Shown: piece after piece, positions 32,553-40,799 of the stretch
Layout of the letters: each line of letters starts with the position of its first letter
Numbering within the stretch: the stretch's first letter is position 1
Source: Prorocentrum cordatum
Taxonomy: Eukaryota > Sar > Dinophyceae > Prorocentrales > Prorocentraceae
Length of the DNA stretch: 64,000 nucleotides
Assembly: GCA_963575745.1 (NCBI GenBank)
Contig: CAUYUJ010009779.1
Location: forward strand, 1 to 64,000
Direction: 5' to 3'
Position numbers and translations under genes: made by a program
Notes under the pieces: generated by a model
Databases searched by the model: none
What the model was told of the DNA's origin: nothing
The model's input: the letters and a program-made list of their open reading frames with translations, nothing else

Positions 32553-33911
32553 TCATAGGGGAATCTCGGCTTTCTGTTTGCCACGCAGCCGGCGGAACTT
32601 CTTTGGCCCTTCCAGTGGCGACGAGGGCCGAACTGCGCTTGGCGATTTGCCAAGACCAGTCGGCGGGGCGGCCTGCGTGGCCACGATGGCATGCGACGCG
32701 GCCGGCGGAGCGCCCGCCACGGCCCTCGCCGCGGCCAGGAACTGTTGCCGCGCCAGCTCCGGCGACGCAGCGGCATACACGTCGTGCATCACAGATGAGG
32801 AATGCCAGCCGCCTTGGTCCTGCACCGCTCTGGGCGGCGCTTTGGCCACGTGCAAGCTCCATTGTGCGCCGCCTTTGCGGAATGAGTGCGTGCTCGTTGC
32901 TTTGTCCTTGAAAAACAGAGAAACTGTTTTTCTCCATAAATCGGGACTCACTGCCTTATGCGATGCGCCAGTTGTCGTGCAGAAGAAAACCGGCGGCTCC
33001 AGAGGCATCTCTCTCCTGAGAGTCGACCACGTTTCCATGAAGCGGGCGGGGTTGATTCCAGCGAAATCACAATTTGGGATCACGCACGTTTGCCCTCTGC
33101 CTTCCGGGTCGTTTTTCTGACGCCGGATGAAGCACCGGGCGCATTCGGACTCAAATTTCACGTCTGCGGCCAGGAGAGCAGAAGCTTCTGATACTCTCCG
33201 AATGCCGAAGAAACAGAAGACTGCAAACGCGCAGTCCCGGGCCCCCGCGGCAGACCCTGTGGCGAGGCGGGCTCGGATGAAAGACAGAAGCTCGTCAATG
33301 GAAAGTGCTTTCTTTTGGTGGCTGTCGTGTCTCGCTCTCTTTTTGAGCCCCCTCCAGAAATGGTGCGCTCGCTGGTCCCAGCAGGAGTCGAACGCGCAGT
33401 CGAGGCCCCGACACATATGCCAGGCACGAATTGCAGCCTTGTTAAGCTGAATGCTAGACCAAGACATTCCGTCCATTCCAGTGAACAGCAACATTAATTT
33501 ATCAACCGAATCTACTGGAAGGAAAGTGGCGTCGACAATGCGTTCCAGACCGTGCACGTGAAGCCTGATGGCGTTCGCGTAGGTCTGCTTGGTCGAAGGT
33601 TCCCAACCGGCCTCAAGAATGTCTTGGGCCTTGACATAGAGATCCTCGCGAGAAGACGATGCAACGGACGACAATGTCGGCGTTTGAACGAACACGTCCT
33701 GGACGGGTTGAAAGCGCAATTGATCCATGGCGGAATCTCGGGACCGCACGCCGGTCGCCGCAGAGGCGCCTGTCGTCGAAGATACCGGCGCCCTGGTGCG
33801 TTCAGGTGGCCGCGGGGCTGGCGAAAGCCCACTCGGGGCCACTGCGGGCTGTTCGACCAAACGCAACCCCCATGGCGGTTGCGACCCAGGGACTGCATGT
33901 ATGAGATGCAT
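32553..33911 (-). CDS. tyrosine recombinase (ORF2)
   Basis: About 452 codons from the ATG at 33911 (MHLIHAVPGSQPPWG) to TGA at 32553. After a Pro/Ala-rich N-terminus comes a core-binding-like helical domain (GWEPSTKQTYANAIRLHVHG) and then the catalytic domain. Recognisable catalytic positions: Arg in CFFGIRRVSEASALLAADV, a candidate Lys in FIRRQKNDPEGRG, the H-x-x-R box in STHSFRKGGAQWS, the Trp/His position in QDQGGWHSSSVMH, and the nucleophile Tyr in HDVYAAA. The HSFRKGG box is typical of eukaryotic Crypton/DIRS/Ngaro recombinases. The full catalytic set suggests it was recently functional. It overlaps the end of ORF1 by about 110 bp in another frame, so translation could also involve frameshifting. 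Role: strand exchange to integrate or excise a circular form of the element. Confidence 0.85.
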   Translation of the reverse strand: MHLIHAVPGSQPPWGLRLVEQPAVAPSGLSPAPRPPERTRAPVSSTTGASAATGVRSRDSAMDQLRFQPVQDVFVQTPTLSSVASSSREDLYVKAQDILEAGWEPSTKQTYANAIRLHVHGLERIVDATFLPVDSVDKLMLLFTGMDGMSWSSIQLNKAAIRAWHMCRGLDCAFDSCWDQRAHHFWRGLKKRARHDSHQKKALSIDELLSFIRARLATGSAAGARDCAFAVFCFFGIRRVSEASALLAADVKFESECARCFIRRQKNDPEGRGQTCVIPNCDFAGINPARFMETWSTLRREMPLEPPVFFCTTTGASHKAVSPDLWRKTVSLFFKDKATSTHSFRKGGAQWSLHVAKAPPRAVQDQGGWHSSSVMHDVYAAASPELARQQFLAAARAVAGAPPAASHAIVATQAAPPTGLGKSPSAVRPSSPLEGPKKFRRLRGKQKAEIPL

Positions 33912-35529
33912 ATTGCGTTGGGTCCCTGGCGGTTCCGGAGCCCAAAAAGCTACGGAACGGACTAGTGCCAGACCGTGCGCGTGCAACCGTGCAGACAACG
34001 ACGCACGCGTGCGAGACGCGACTCAAACTCACGAGTGCGGTATCGATGCAAGCGTCCAAAATTTCAAATGCACGAGAATCACAAAGGCGAACTGTCGCAC
34101 TGAAGCGTGCCAAAATGCACGCACTGGTGGCGCGCAGGGCTCTATGCTGGGAGGGGCGGCGCGCATTGGGGCAATCCTCAGGCCAGCAGTAGGCCATGAT
34201 CCCGCGCGCGCCGCACCGCGAGCACGGCGAGCTCGACTTGCCCCCCTCCGCGCGGCACTGCCCGCGCGAGTGCTTGACCACCCGGCGGCTGTTCAGGATG
34301 CAGTGGCGGCAGAAACTGCCCAGCACGCTCCGGATGCCCTGCACCTCCGCCGGCGTGCCTCTGAATTTCTGGTCCACGTAGGCCTGGATGGCCGCGGGCT
34401 GCTGGCGGCCGACCATATTGTTGAGGTCCTGGAAGATAGCAGCAGCGACTGCCTTCTTGTCGGCATTGCCAGAGCCGCCGGCCGGGCCCGCCTGCTGCGG
34501 CGCCGGAACTTGGACCGGAGCTGGAGGCATAATAGGCGGCCGGCTGTTGTTGCCCGAGGCTGGTGCCCCGCCGCCGCCAGACGCCTCCGGACGACCGGAG
34601 GGCCCCGGCTGGCCTGAATCTGTCCGGAGACGCTTGGCCGGGAACTGGCTCACCTGGTCCGGCCCAGTTGTGAACACGAACGGGGTGGCCGCGAGGTGTG
34701 TCAAGCTGAGCTGCCAGTCGAGGCAGAAGTCTCTCTGCATGAGAGCCATCTCCAGCGGCCTGCGGGCAGATGCCTTTTTCGCCCTTCTCTTCATGGACTT
34801 GATGCCCGCAAAGATCGCTGGCATCATCTCCAGGCGCTGCGCTTTGATCTTGCCGGGAGAGTTCGCCTTGGCAGTACTGATGTTGGTGAACTGCTTTTCC
34901 ATGATGAGGAAGTAGCTGAGGCATTTCATGGCGATGGCAGACACCGTCTTGTCTCCATCACTCGCCTTCGTGGACAGGAAATTCTGCAGAAGCTCCGGGC
35001 TGCCCCCGAACGGGGCGAGGCAGAGGCTTTTCCAACCCTGCTTGGGCGCGTTCTTGAGCGCGACCGCCTGTTTCAGCCTCTCTGCGTCCGGGTGGTTGGG
35101 GTTGGCCATGATCGCCGCCATCGAGTTGGCGACAGACGGGTCCTGCATGTTCTGGGCCGCGTTGCTGAGCCAATCGGAGTCGACTCCAATGCGCATCCAC
35201 CCCGCAGCCCACTCAGTTGGATCCGTCTCGCGCTCTGTCTTCCTCCAGGGGAAGGAGGCGTCCAACTGCACCTCGATCTTCTCGAGCTCCTCGACACGCT
35301 TCTGCAGCGCCTGGAATTGTGTGTCCATCTGGGTGCGGAATACGGTCAACTCTGCCGAAGTGGAATCAGCGGTCTCTTTGACGGGGTCCAAGGCCTGCCG
35401 GATGACCCCTGTGTCGGAGGCCAAGTCGGCGGTCAGAGCCCGAGAAACGGCCTCGCGGAACATATCTTGCAGAGGGCCGTTCTCGGCGAGCCCTGCCGTG
35501 AGCCACGCGGTTGCGGCAGCAGCGCCCAT
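33802..35529 (-). CDS. gag-like coiled-coil/zinc-knuckle protein (ORF1)
   Basis: About 575 codons from the ATG at 35529 (MGAAAATAWLTAGLAENGPL); the frame is open further upstream into A1 but without an ATG. Residues about 40-90 look like a coiled coil (TQFQALQKRVEELEKIEVQL). The middle is helical (MAAIMANPNHPDAERLKQAV, EMALMQRDFCLDWQLSLTHL). A Pro/Gly-rich linker is followed by helix QDLNNMVGRQQPAAIQAYVD and a Cys/His-rich segment (FCRHCILNSRRVVKHSRGQC, then CSRCGARGIMAYC) resembling zinc knuckles. This order (coiled coil, helical domain, zinc knuckles) fits a gag-like nucleic-acid-binding protein. No YxDD or RNase H motif is present. The long antisense frame over the same DNA is a shadow. 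Confidence 0.65.
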   Translation of the reverse strand: MGAAAATAWLTAGLAENGPLQDMFREAVSRALTADLASDTGVIRQALDPVKETADSTSAELTVFRTQMDTQFQALQKRVEELEKIEVQLDASFPWRKTERETDPTEWAAGWMRIGVDSDWLSNAAQNMQDPSVANSMAAIMANPNHPDAERLKQAVALKNAPKQGWKSLCLAPFGGSPELLQNFLSTKASDGDKTVSAIAMKCLSYFLIMEKQFTNISTAKANSPGKIKAQRLEMMPAIFAGIKSMKRRAKKASARRPLEMALMQRDFCLDWQLSLTHLAATPFVFTTGPDQVSQFPAKRLRTDSGQPGPSGRPEASGGGGAPASGNNSRPPIMPPAPVQVPAPQQAGPAGGSGNADKKAVAAAIFQDLNNMVGRQQPAAIQAYVDQKFRGTPAEVQGIRSVLGSFCRHCILNSRRVVKHSRGQCRAEGGKSSSPCSRCGARGIMAYCWPEDCPNARRPSQHRALRATSACILARFSATVRLCDSRAFEILDACIDTALVSLSRVSHACVVVCTVARARSGTSPFRSFLGSGTARDPTQYASHTCSPWVATAMGVAFGRTARSGPEWAFASPAAT

Positions 35530-35720
35530 TGGAACGGCCCGCTCGCGTGCCGTGGACCGGAAGAGCTGAACGGAGCGTTGCCAGAAATGCCTCTGAAGAT
35601 TTTCTCGAGCCCTCGCGCTGCAACCGTGGCAGGCATGAGTGACTCTGCTGGCAACGAACAAGTGACTATGTGCGAAGGGGCTGGACGGGGGGGGGGAGCG
35701 GGAAGGGCGCAGATGCAGAA

Positions 35721-35899
35721 GCTTCTCCAGTGCTGCTTCCAATCCGGAGCGGGATCAATCGCAGGAGGTTGCGCACCGCACTGCCCGCATACGCGGACCC
35801 CCAGGCCATGACACGTGCGCTTCTGTAGCACCAGCTGGCGCAATCAGGCGTCAGATCGACACTTATCCGAAAGGCTTCGCCCTCCTCCTAAGTAGGTCA
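35721..35899 (-). repeat. split direct repeat A1 (outer 5' end)
   Basis: 179 bp nearly identical to A2; its high-coordinate edge (35899) is the predicted 5' terminus of the element in minus orientation. Confidence 0.9.
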
Positions 35900-36096
35900 T
35901 TATCAGGACAGGCTGGAGGGGAGTGGCAATATCATGCGCATGATTAGCAACGAGATACACTGAGCAAAGATGAGAGGGAGGATGATGCGAGCGCACCGCC
36001 TGCAGAGAGTCAGCACGGAAGAGGGTATCGTCCACCGACGTGTGGTCTGGAACTCGCACTGGCCAAACGCCAGCATGGTGAAGAGCGAAGGCACTC

Positions 36097-36233
36097 ACCT
36101 CGTCGTCGCCGTCGTCATCGTCACCGTCGTCGTCGTTGTCGTCGCCGTCGTCGCATCGAGCGACGTCGTCGCTCGATGCGACGACGGAAATTCCGTAGAT
36201 TCATTTTTTCCAAATTGCTCGCCGTCGTCAACG

Positions 36234-36264
<31 letters not shown>

Positions 36265-36300
36265 CGTCGCTGGCCTCGTCTTACTGGTGGTCGTACAATG
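36097..36300. repeat. (GTC)n array with palindrome and hairpin insertion H1
   Basis: GTC triplets interrupted by a perfect palindrome (36153-36179: GCATCGAGCGACG, one T, then its reverse complement) and by an AT-rich insertion GAAATTCCGTAGATTCATTT...CAAATTGCTCG that is the same family as the insertions at 38247, 39080 and 39394. Confidence 0.7.
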
Positions 36301-36301
36301 C

Positions 36302-36868
36302 CTAGTCGGAGGAGACGTAGCCGTCGGCGAGGAGACGCAGGTGACGCAGGCGGCGGCCACCCGGCGGCGGCGAGCATGGCCTGTCCGCAAGGCCCCGCTG
36401 GCACGGTGGGACCCAGCCCGCGGCGATCACGGCTGGTCGCTGCCCTGCTTTAGCTGCTGCTGGTGGTGCAGCGGCTGCTGCTCCTGCCGCTGCTGGTGGC
36501 GGCCCTGCTTTAGCTGCTGCTGGTGGTGCAGCTCCTGCCGCTGCTGGTGGCGGTCCTGCTCTAGCTGCTGCAGCTCCTGCCGCTACTGGTGGCGGTCCTG
36601 CTTTAGCGGCTGCTGCTGCCGCCTTGGCCGCCGCCTTGGCCGCCGCCTTGGCTGCCGCCTGAGCCGCCTTGGCTTGCAACGCATTCGGGGCCAGGTTCGT
36701 CTTCGCCACGTGTTCGAGCCGAGCCGCCGCCACCCTCTTCTGGTTTGCTGCGCGCGAGGCGTCCCGCATGAACCCCCTGGCGGCCTCTCTGATGGCGGAG
36801 TTCGCGGCCCTCAGCGCCGCGACCTGCGCCGCGAGTCTCTGCTCGCGAAGGGTTTGCTTAGGCGGCAT
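36302..36868 (-). CDS. hypothetical Ala/Pro-rich protein downstream of a spliced-leader relic
   Basis: 188 codons from the ATG at 36868 (MPPKQTLREQRLAAQVAALR) to a stop at 36302. Residues 1-65 are a basic, Ala-rich amphipathic helix (NSAIREAARGFMRDASRAAN); residues about 70-145 are a repeat built from AAAKAGPPPAAAGA, reflecting a minisatellite in the DNA. The C-terminal 40 residues are Arg/Pro-rich and may be out of the original frame. 72 nt upstream of the ATG is an 18-nt exact match to the start of the dinoflagellate spliced leader, so the gene or its 5' UTR was probably copied back from a trans-spliced mRNA. No introns are evident. Function unknown. Confidence 0.55.
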   Translation of the reverse strand: MPPKQTLREQRLAAQVAALRAANSAIREAARGFMRDASRAANQKRVAAARLEHVAKTNLAPNALQAKAAQAAAKAAAKAAAKAAAAAAKAGPPPVAAGAAAARAGPPPAAAGAAPPAAAKAGPPPAAAGAAAAAPPAAAKAGQRPAVIAAGWVPPCQRGLADRPCSPPPGGRRLRHLRLLADGYVSSD

Positions 36869-36939
36869 CGGGGCAGTATATGCATGTGTTGGCGTAAGCG
36901 CTGGCGTAGACCTCGGCCTAGGCGCTGGCCTAGGCGCTA

Positions 36940-36957
36940 AGCCAAAATGGCTACGGA
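36940..36957 (-). other. relict dinoflagellate spliced-leader sequence
   Basis: Minus strand reads TCCGTAGCCATTTTGGCT followed by TAG; the canonical leader is TCCGTAGCCATTTTGGCTCAAG. Eighteen exact positions, then one deletion and one change. No GT donor follows, so it is not an SL RNA gene but a genomic copy of a spliced leader at the head of the 5' UTR. Confidence 0.8.
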
Positions 36958-37458
36958 GGAGGGGGGGTGAGGGTGGCGCAGGGGAGCGCGGGGGAGCCAA
37001 TGGGGGCACACAGGGAACAATGATGCGTAGAAGATTACATAGATGCATATCTGGTGGACGCAACTCTGCAGGATGCAAATCTGCATGAGGATGCCGTGAG
37101 GCACGATCGACCAGAAAACGAATATCAACATGCATGCAACTTCACTCCGCGCAACAATGCCATCTCATGCTGCGGACTCCGCATGACATCACACGATATG
37201 GTATGAATGGGTGTGCATACCAAATGAAATCCCAACCAACGTAGCACGCATGGTCGTTGCACGCTCCCATCACGCAGCAGAGGGAAGGGATACTTTGCAC
37301 GCTCCACTGCGGGCCAGCACGAGTCAGCAGAAAGCTGGCCGCAGCGGCAAGGCCCAGTCAGGAGACCGATGCGACGCCTATGCAGCGCCTCGGTGGCGTC
37401 TGACCGAGCAAGAGTTGCGCTCTTCTGCCCCCTCGGGGGCCAAAGGCTACGCGCGCGA

Positions 37459-37604
37459 TAAAGTGTTATCACACTTTTGCGCGCGGTGGGCGATCACCCA
37501 AAAGTGTTATAACACTTTTGGGCGATGGAAGCGTGCGCCCAAACATGTTATAACACTTTTGCGCGCAGACGTCCATCACCCAAAAGTGTTATAACACTTT
37601 TAGG
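37459..37604. repeat. array of four 26-bp palindromes
   Basis: CCCAAAAGTGTTA joined to its exact reverse complement (37497-37522), repeated almost exactly at 37579-37604, with diverged forms at about 37460-37478 and 37538-37560. Spacing is about 40 bp and spacers share GGGCGATGG and GCGCGC motifs. Located between two minus-strand genes. Confidence 0.85.
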
Positions 37605-37744
37605 CGTTGCATCCATCGCTCGGCGATGTGTGATATCACTCGGCTGGTGGCTGCCGCGGCTCGCCCACAGCTGCGGCGCGGGCCCCCTCGCCAGGCGGGC
37701 CAAGTGCGCAAGCTCTCAGAACCTCAGACGGCCCGAAGTCGATC

Positions 37745-38989
37745 CTACCTAATCGGGTGTCTGCCCTTGCTCTGGCCCTTGGTCTTCGTGATGCTGTCGA
37801 ACTTGGTGCGAGCCGCATCCAAGAGCGCCTCGCACGCGCTCCAAGTCTCCCGCCTCGTACGCCTCGAAGACCTCCACGGCGCGCTCGTACCAGTAGCCCG
37901 TGCCACTCGCGATATCCCCGAGCTTCGAGCCCTGGATGATCAGCTCGATCGCCCGCCAGTTGCTCTGCTCCCAATGGTCGGCCATCCTCATCGCTCTCGA
38001 GCTCCACCCGCTCCGCACCTGCCCCCCGTCGTTGTTGTAGCGGTGGTCGGGCGCGGCCCCGATGGGGGCTGGCGGCGGCGGCTTGGGTGCTGGTGGCGGC
38101 CCAGGCGGCTGCCTGGGACCCGCCTTGGCCGCTGGAGAGGCCGTCTTGGCCGCTGTAGCGGCTGCGCCGTCGGGGTCAGCGATGGCGGCGACCGTGGCGG
38201 CAGCGCTGCCGACGATGTCGAAGGTGCCTCTGTCGTCGTCGTCGTCGCATCGAGCACTGTGAAAAAAGGGGAATCTGGACATTCCCTTTTTTCAAACTGC
38301 TCGTCGTCGTCGTCGCCGACGTCGTCGTCGTCTGCCACGCCTGACTTCTCCTCGATCACCTTCTCGAGGAACTCCGCGTAGGGCATGATGTCCAGGAACG
38401 CCAGAACGTCATCGCACTGCGCCGCGCAGAGCGAGGTCGGCCACTCCTTCGGGCCCCCCTCGCCGTTGGCGTAGACGGCGCCGTCGGGGTAGCTCAGGAT
38501 GCACTTGACGTCCAGCGTGTTCGTCACCAGCCACTTGGACGTCTTCGAGGCCTCGTCATGCACGTAGAGAAGGAACAGCTCGCTGGCGTTGGCCGCCCCT
38601 GCATCCGCTGCAGGCTCCTGCCGCCAGATCGGCGAGTTGTTCAGGTGGCCGATCTTATAGCAGACGCCCTGCAGGCACTGCGTCAGATCGTCGTACTCTG
38701 CCTCCTGGCTGCCATCCAGCCGCCGCACTGCAAACGAGTCGACGAACCTCGTCTGGCGCTCGCCCTTCCTGGCCCCCACCATGTGGAGCTGCGACTGGCA
38801 GTCGATGGCCTGGCGAAGGACATCGATCTTGGGCCGCTTGGCCGCGGGGCCCTCGACCACGGGCTCGCCCTCTGGAGGGCGGTCGCAAAAAATGAAAAAC
38901 TCCGGCCTTTTGGGGCCCAGCCCAAGGGCGTTTTCGGAGGGGCCGAGCGTGGCGGAGGGCTGCGCCAGCGCGACCCCTGCGGGGGCCAT
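37745..38989 (-). pseudogene. hypothetical protein interrupted by hairpin insertion H2 and a frameshift
   Basis: Starts at ATG 38989 (MAPAGVALAQPSATLG). The first 240 residues are non-repetitive and protein-like: RPEFFIFCDRPPEGEP, GERQTRFVDSFAVRRLDGS, YDDLTQCLQGVCYKIGHLNN, SKWLVTNTLDVKCILSYPDG, DVLAFLDIMPYAEFLEKVIE. An acidic GAC tract follows, into which a 56-nt palindromic segment (38247-38303) is inserted; removing 56 nt, or the 44-nt GC...AG part, restores the poly-Asp frame and leads into DRGTFDIVGSAAATVAAIAD, a Pro/Ala linker, then SNWRAIELIIQGSKLGDIAS and YERAVEVFEAYEAGDLERV. One more frame change near 37845 continues as LLDAARTKFDSITKTKGQSK to TAG at 37745. No known family. It may be functional if the insertion is spliced out. 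Confidence 0.5.
38247..38303. repeat. hairpin insertion H2 inside a GAC/GTC tract
   Basis: CGAGCACTGTGAAAAAAGGG against CCCTTTTTTCAAACTGCTCG: imperfect inverted repeat with about 23-bp arms, flanked on both sides by GTC triplets. Minus strand: GA|GCAGTTTGAA...CCCCTTTTTTCACAG|T, an intron-like GC-AG layout of 44 nt. Confidence 0.7.
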
Positions 38990-39029
38990 GAAGTCCCCAG
39001 GGCCAGAACTAGCATAGGTCCTCGTTCAA

Positions 39030-39490
39030 GAAAGCGTGGTCATCGTCGTTGTCGTCGTCGTCGTCGTCGTCTTCGCCTGGAGCTGGTTGAAAAAAGCGAG
39101 TGCCGCGTCCGCCTGTGAATTCCGGTTTGTTTTCAAATTGTTCGTCGTCGTCGTCGGCGTTGTCGCCGTCGTCGCTGTCGTCGGCGTCGTTGTCGTCGTC
39201 GTCGTCGGCGTCGTCGTCGTCGTGGCCATTCTGGCTCGAGCCATTTTGGCTCAAGGCCCAAACTTGACCCCTCAAGTTTGAGACTTGCGCCAAAACTGCT
39301 TGTCGTCGTCGTCACCGTCGTCATCGTCGCCGCCTCGCCGTCGTCGTCGTCGTCGCCGTCGTCAACGTCGTCGTCGTCGTCGTCGTCGTCGTCGCATCGA
39401 GCACTTTGAAAAAAAAAGGAAATCTGGAAAATCATTTTTTTTGTTTGTTCAAACTGCTCGCCGCCGTCGTCGTCATCGTCGTCGTCGCGC

Positions 39491-39522
<32 letters not shown>

Positions 39523-39580
39523 ATCGTCGCCGTCGCCGTCGTCGTCGTCGTCGACGGCGCCAGTGCAGCGGGAGCTGCAG
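39030..39580. repeat. (GTC)n arrays with hairpin insertions H3 and H4
   Basis: GTC-rich DNA with two more members of the insertion family: H3 (about 39078-39150, diverged, minus strand GAACAATTTGAAAACAAACC to CGCTTTTTTCAACCAGCTCC) and H4 (39394-39460, minus strand GAGCAGTTTGAAC... to ...TTTTTTCAAAGTGCTCGATG). H4 is 66 nt, a multiple of three. The poly-Asp minus frames across this stretch may belong to the neighbouring genes or be artefacts. Confidence 0.7.
39219..39255 (+). other. tandem relict spliced leaders
   Basis: CGTGGCCATTCTGGCTCGAG (39221-39240; four differences from the leader) is directly followed by CCATTTTGGCTCAAG, a perfect match to the last 15 nt of the leader. This full-plus-truncated arrangement is what arises when an mRNA already carrying a leader is reinserted and trans-spliced again at the AG inside CCGTAG. 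It is on the plus strand, opposite to the surrounding genes, and is followed by a small hairpin (AAACTTGACCCCTCAAGTTT). Confidence 0.65.
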
Positions 39581-39924
39581 CGTCCTGCGGCGGCGGGGGG
39601 CCGCTGAGGATGCTCCTCGCCGTCGACGACATGGGCGGCGGCGCGGCGGCGTCGCCGAGGCAGCGAAACCCCGCGACGCAAAGGCCGTCTGCAGCGCAAA
39701 CGGCTCCGCGCGACGAGGCGGCAGATGCAGGCAACATTCAACAACATCGAACACGCAGTGGGAACGTGCATGCGTGGATCGACCTGCACGGCGATGCAGC
39801 CATGAATGCGAGCACAACCGATGAAAACAACAACGCATGCAGATGCGACCACATTCAAGACGAATGCGCTATGTGGCGCAGGAGCTGTCTGCACAACATC
39901 GGTCAAAACGCATCGGGACACAAT

Positions 39925-40728
39925 CTACAACTCGTCACTGCCCTGCTGCCGTGCGCCCTCACCCTGCTCGCCTGCGCTATCAAGCGCACCTGCACTACTG
40001 TCACTGCGTGCACCCGCGTCTGGGTCCGCGGCCCTCTTGTACACCCTCTTGGTCATCAGCATGTCCACGGTTTTGCCATGTGCGCGCGCGAACTGCACAG
40101 CATTACAAATGCTATCACCACTAGAGTTAATCCAAACGCCTTCCGTGCTTTCCCAGCGTTTCAACATCTGCACAGCGCACTCCTTGAACTCCGACCCATC
40201 ATCAAGTACAACAGCAGGCAAGCGGACCTCGACAGGGATTGGAGGACCATCCTTCTGCTCCTTGATCTCCGTCTGTGATCGCCTTTTGGGCTTCCTCTTG
40301 GGGCTGCTCCGCTGAGCAAACAACTTTCGCTTGGGCTTCCCGCCATGATGCTCGGGCCCGTCGGCGTGCGCCCCCCTCGCAGCAAGAAGTGTTTTGTGTC
40401 CAGGCGTGCTGGCCAGAGACGGCCTGCTCGTCGACTTCGGACATGCCTCGTCCGAGTTCTGCAGGAGCGCTTTGGTCAAACTGAAATTGCATGGATGCAT
40501 CAAGGCATATGTGGCGCCACTGCGCGTCTGGACCTTCCTAGGGGTCCATATGCACTCCTCGATTGTGACCTCCAGCCGCCATCCGACAGACAGTTTGGCA
40601 AACATGTGATCGTGCAATGTCGGGCTATCAAGTGCTGGACTCGACGCAAAACACACGCGGATAACAGAATCAATGAAACGCAAATGCAATCGGAAAGTGG
40701 CGACGGGGGGAAGTGCAATCAACCGCAT
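39925..40728 (-). CDS. hypothetical basic protein with NLS-like motif
   Basis: About 267 codons from an ATG at 40728 (MRLIALPPVATFRLHL) to a stop at 39925; an exon start near the later DSPTLHDHMFAKLSVG is also possible. Contains WRLEVTIEECIWTPRKVQTR, SGATYALMHPCNFSLTK, then a strongly basic stretch (GGKPKRKLFAQRSSPKRKPK) typical of nuclear localisation, and a compact C-terminal part (AVVLDDGSEFKECAVQML, WINSSGDSICNAVQFARAHG, TVDMLMTKRVYKRAADP) that looks like a small folded domain. Intact as far as visible. Same strand as its neighbours; no family recognised. Confidence 0.6.
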   Translation of the reverse strand: MRLIALPPVATFRLHLRFIDSVIRVCFASSPALDSPTLHDHMFAKLSVGWRLEVTIEECIWTPRKVQTRSGATYALMHPCNFSLTKALLQNSDEACPKSTSRPSLASTPGHKTLLAARGAHADGPEHHGGKPKRKLFAQRSSPKRKPKRRSQTEIKEQKDGPPIPVEVRLPAVVLDDGSEFKECAVQMLKRWESTEGVWINSSGDSICNAVQFARAHGKTVDMLMTKRVYKRAADPDAGARSDSSAGALDSAGEQGEGARQQGSDEL

Positions 40729-40799
40729 CCGGCGAGGGGTCGGATAAGACGGCGGCGACGGCACCTGCGATTTCCCGAGACATGGGAAGGGGGGCGCGA

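Larger units (their letters stand above)
31427..35899 (-). mobile_element. tyrosine-recombinase element with split direct repeats, no visible RT
   Basis: The element reads on the minus strand from 35899 to 31427. Order: A1 (35721-35899), ORF1, ORF2, B1 (32251-32345), A2 (32072-32250), 550-bp spacer, B2 (31427-31521). A1 and A2 are both 179 bp and almost identical; B1 and B2 are both 95 bp and almost identical; B1 and A2 abut with no gap. This is the A1-ORFs-B1-A2-B2 arrangement known from PAT/Ngaro-type tyrosine-recombinase retrotransposons, where the internal B1A2 junction equals the circle junction of the outer ends B2 and A1. ORF1 is gag-like and ORF2 is a tyrosine recombinase, but 4.47 kb leaves no room for reverse transcriptase/RNase H and none is seen. 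It sits between two hypothetical genes on the same strand. Confidence 0.8.

Noticed and set aside
34696-35811. 371-codon plus-strand frame over ORF1 of the recombinase element
   Set aside because: Antisense shadow of the minus-strand gag-like ORF; no motifs, and the sense ORF has coherent domains.
36302-36560. Histone H1-like or HU-like protein from Ala/Lys/Pro repeats
   Set aside because: The Ala/Pro repeat is a minisatellite translation with few Lys residues; no globular histone or HU motif.
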